Shown here: positions 5,991 through 6,751 of the stretch, piece after piece
How positions within the stretch are numbered: position 1 is the stretch's first letter
How the letters are laid out: the number at the start of each line of letters is the position of its first letter
Made by a program: the position numbers and the translations under genes
Assembly (NCBI GenBank): GCA_003560175.1
Contig: PWIZ01000010.1
Location: 1-6,751 of the forward strand
DNA from: Halomonas sp.
GTDB taxonomy: Bacteria; Pseudomonadota; Gammaproteobacteria; Pseudomonadales; Halomonadaceae
DNA length: 6,751 nucleotides
Direction: 5' to 3'
Notes under the pieces: model-generated
What the model was told of the DNA's origin: nothing
Databases searched by the model: none
What the model saw: only the letters and a program-made list of their open reading frames with translations

Positions 5991-6019
5991 AGAATAACTC
6001 TTGGAGGAGTTGAAACGAA

Positions 6020-6751
6020 ATGAGTTACAATTTGAATTTTGAGACCACGACTATCGGCGGTCATATCCCATTTATAGATACCATTGAAAACCGCTTCATT
6101 CGTGGAGGATTAACCCTTGACGCAGGTCACGCGGCGGCAAATGTCGCCGAATCGCAAGGGCAGATTGGAGTGGTTGACGGCAGGCTTACAGCTCTGGCAG
6201 GAGCAATCCTTGCTCAGCAGGGCGTAAACGGCTTGTGGCAAGTTTATACTCCGGATTCTGCCGCAGTTGCCGCGGCTCTTGACATTGGCGATGATACCGC
6301 CAATCAGGCAATTCGGCTTACGGCTGATACCGCAGGTGCCGCAGGTAATGACATCAATATTAAGTTGACGGATCCGGAAGCTACATCTTCGGGGTTGTCT
6401 GTTAATGTAGTGGGTAACAGCATCGAAGTTTCGCTGGAAACTGACGGGGCGGATGCTTTAGTTTCCACTGCAGCTGAAGTTTTTGCTGCTATTAACGGTG
6501 AAGCTGCCGCGGCGGCATTGGTCACTGCTGAAGTTCATCCTGATGCAACTGACGGTTCCGGTGTGATGGAGGCAACAGCCGATTTTGAAAACCTCGATGG
6601 TGGAGCTGACGCAGTAACAGAAAACATCGCCGCCGCTAATGATGTCGTGCTGTTGATGGAAGATGTTGACCTCTCAGGAGGCAATGCCGTTTCTGTTGGT
6701 TACTGCGGTGGTAGAGTGATTGAGAATCGTCTGCCTTACATGGATGCGGTA
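6020..6751 (+). CDS. Head decoration protein, gpD-like with inserted beta-rich domain (partial)
   Basis: ATG 6020 follows GGAGGAG (6003-6009), and the frame stays open to the right edge (244 codons, no stop). Residues about 24-80 (FIRGGLTLDAGH, then WQVYTPDSA) resemble the first half of lambda gpD-like decoration proteins, which form spikes that stabilise the expanded capsid. Residues about 207-232 (NDVVLLMEDVDLSGGNAVSV, then the Gly-rich end) resemble their conserved 'aeDVDaTgG' second half. Between them, about 83-198 form a Ser/Ala/Gly/Asp-rich module with the pattern AGAAGNDINIKLTDP, GLSVNVVGNSIEVSLETDG, STAAEVFAAINGEAAAAAL and LDGGAD, a beta-rich domain I know from assorted phage structural proteins. 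The natural reading is a decoration protein displaying an extra surface domain. A major capsid protein is less likely, given the missing HK97-fold signatures. The protein may be nearly complete at the edge. Confidence 0.62.
   Translation, partial: MSYNLNFETTTIGGHIPFIDTIENRFIRGGLTLDAGHAAANVAESQGQIGVVDGRLTALAGAILAQQGVNGLWQVYTPDSAAVAAALDIGDDTANQAIRLTADTAGAAGNDINIKLTDPEATSSGLSVNVVGNSIEVSLETDGADALVSTAAEVFAAINGEAAAAALVTAEVHPDATDGSGVMEATADFENLDGGADAVTENIAAANDVVLLMEDVDLSGGNAVSVGYCGGRVIENRLPYMDAV

Overview
The window is the head-assembly end of the late (structural) operon of a tailed double-stranded DNA bacteriophage, either a prophage or a free phage. All recognisable genes lie on the + strand and are closely packed. 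Strong GGAGG-type ribosome-binding sites, mixed ATG/TTG/GTG starts, one near-consensus sigma70/sigmaA promoter (TTGACA-17-TAGAAT) and roughly even base composition suggest a Firmicutes host, perhaps a clostridial lineage. The host cannot be fixed from this sequence alone, and no integrase, attachment site or host gene is visible.

Layout: the tail of an unidentified small gene (1-156); terminase small subunit (162-734); terminase large subunit (625-2151), overlapping the small subunit by 110 bases in another frame; an SPP1 gp6-like portal (2172-3728); a MuF/minor capsid protein with a Cys/His metal-binding-like motif (3774-4835); a 417-base stretch with only very small genes but much regulatory-looking structure (4836-5252); a coiled-coil scaffolding protein (5253-5990); and a partial head decoration protein running off the right edge (6020-6751). 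A major capsid gene would be expected just beyond the window.

The genes fit a standard DNA-packaging and procapsid module. TerS recognises the DNA and TerL pumps and cuts it through the portal. The minor capsid protein binds at or near the portal, the scaffold templates capsid assembly, and the decoration protein stabilises the expanded shell. No head maturation protease is seen, as in SPP1-type heads.

The least ordinary part is 4836-5252. A promoter starts two bases after the minor-capsid stop codon. It drives a predicted ~95-nt RNA that carries an 8-codon reading frame with an ideal Shine-Dalgarno sequence, and the end of that frame forms the 5' arm of an intrinsic terminator. This looks like a leader-peptide attenuator or a small phage RNA. 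A 40-codon gene with a very strong ribosome-binding site follows. Then comes a three-unit, 35-base-period array of stem-loops whose stems change sequence but keep pairing, joined by a conserved AT-rich linker and ending on the scaffold gene's ribosome-binding site. A second notable point is that the decoration protein appears to be a lambda gpD-like protein split by an inserted beta-rich domain.
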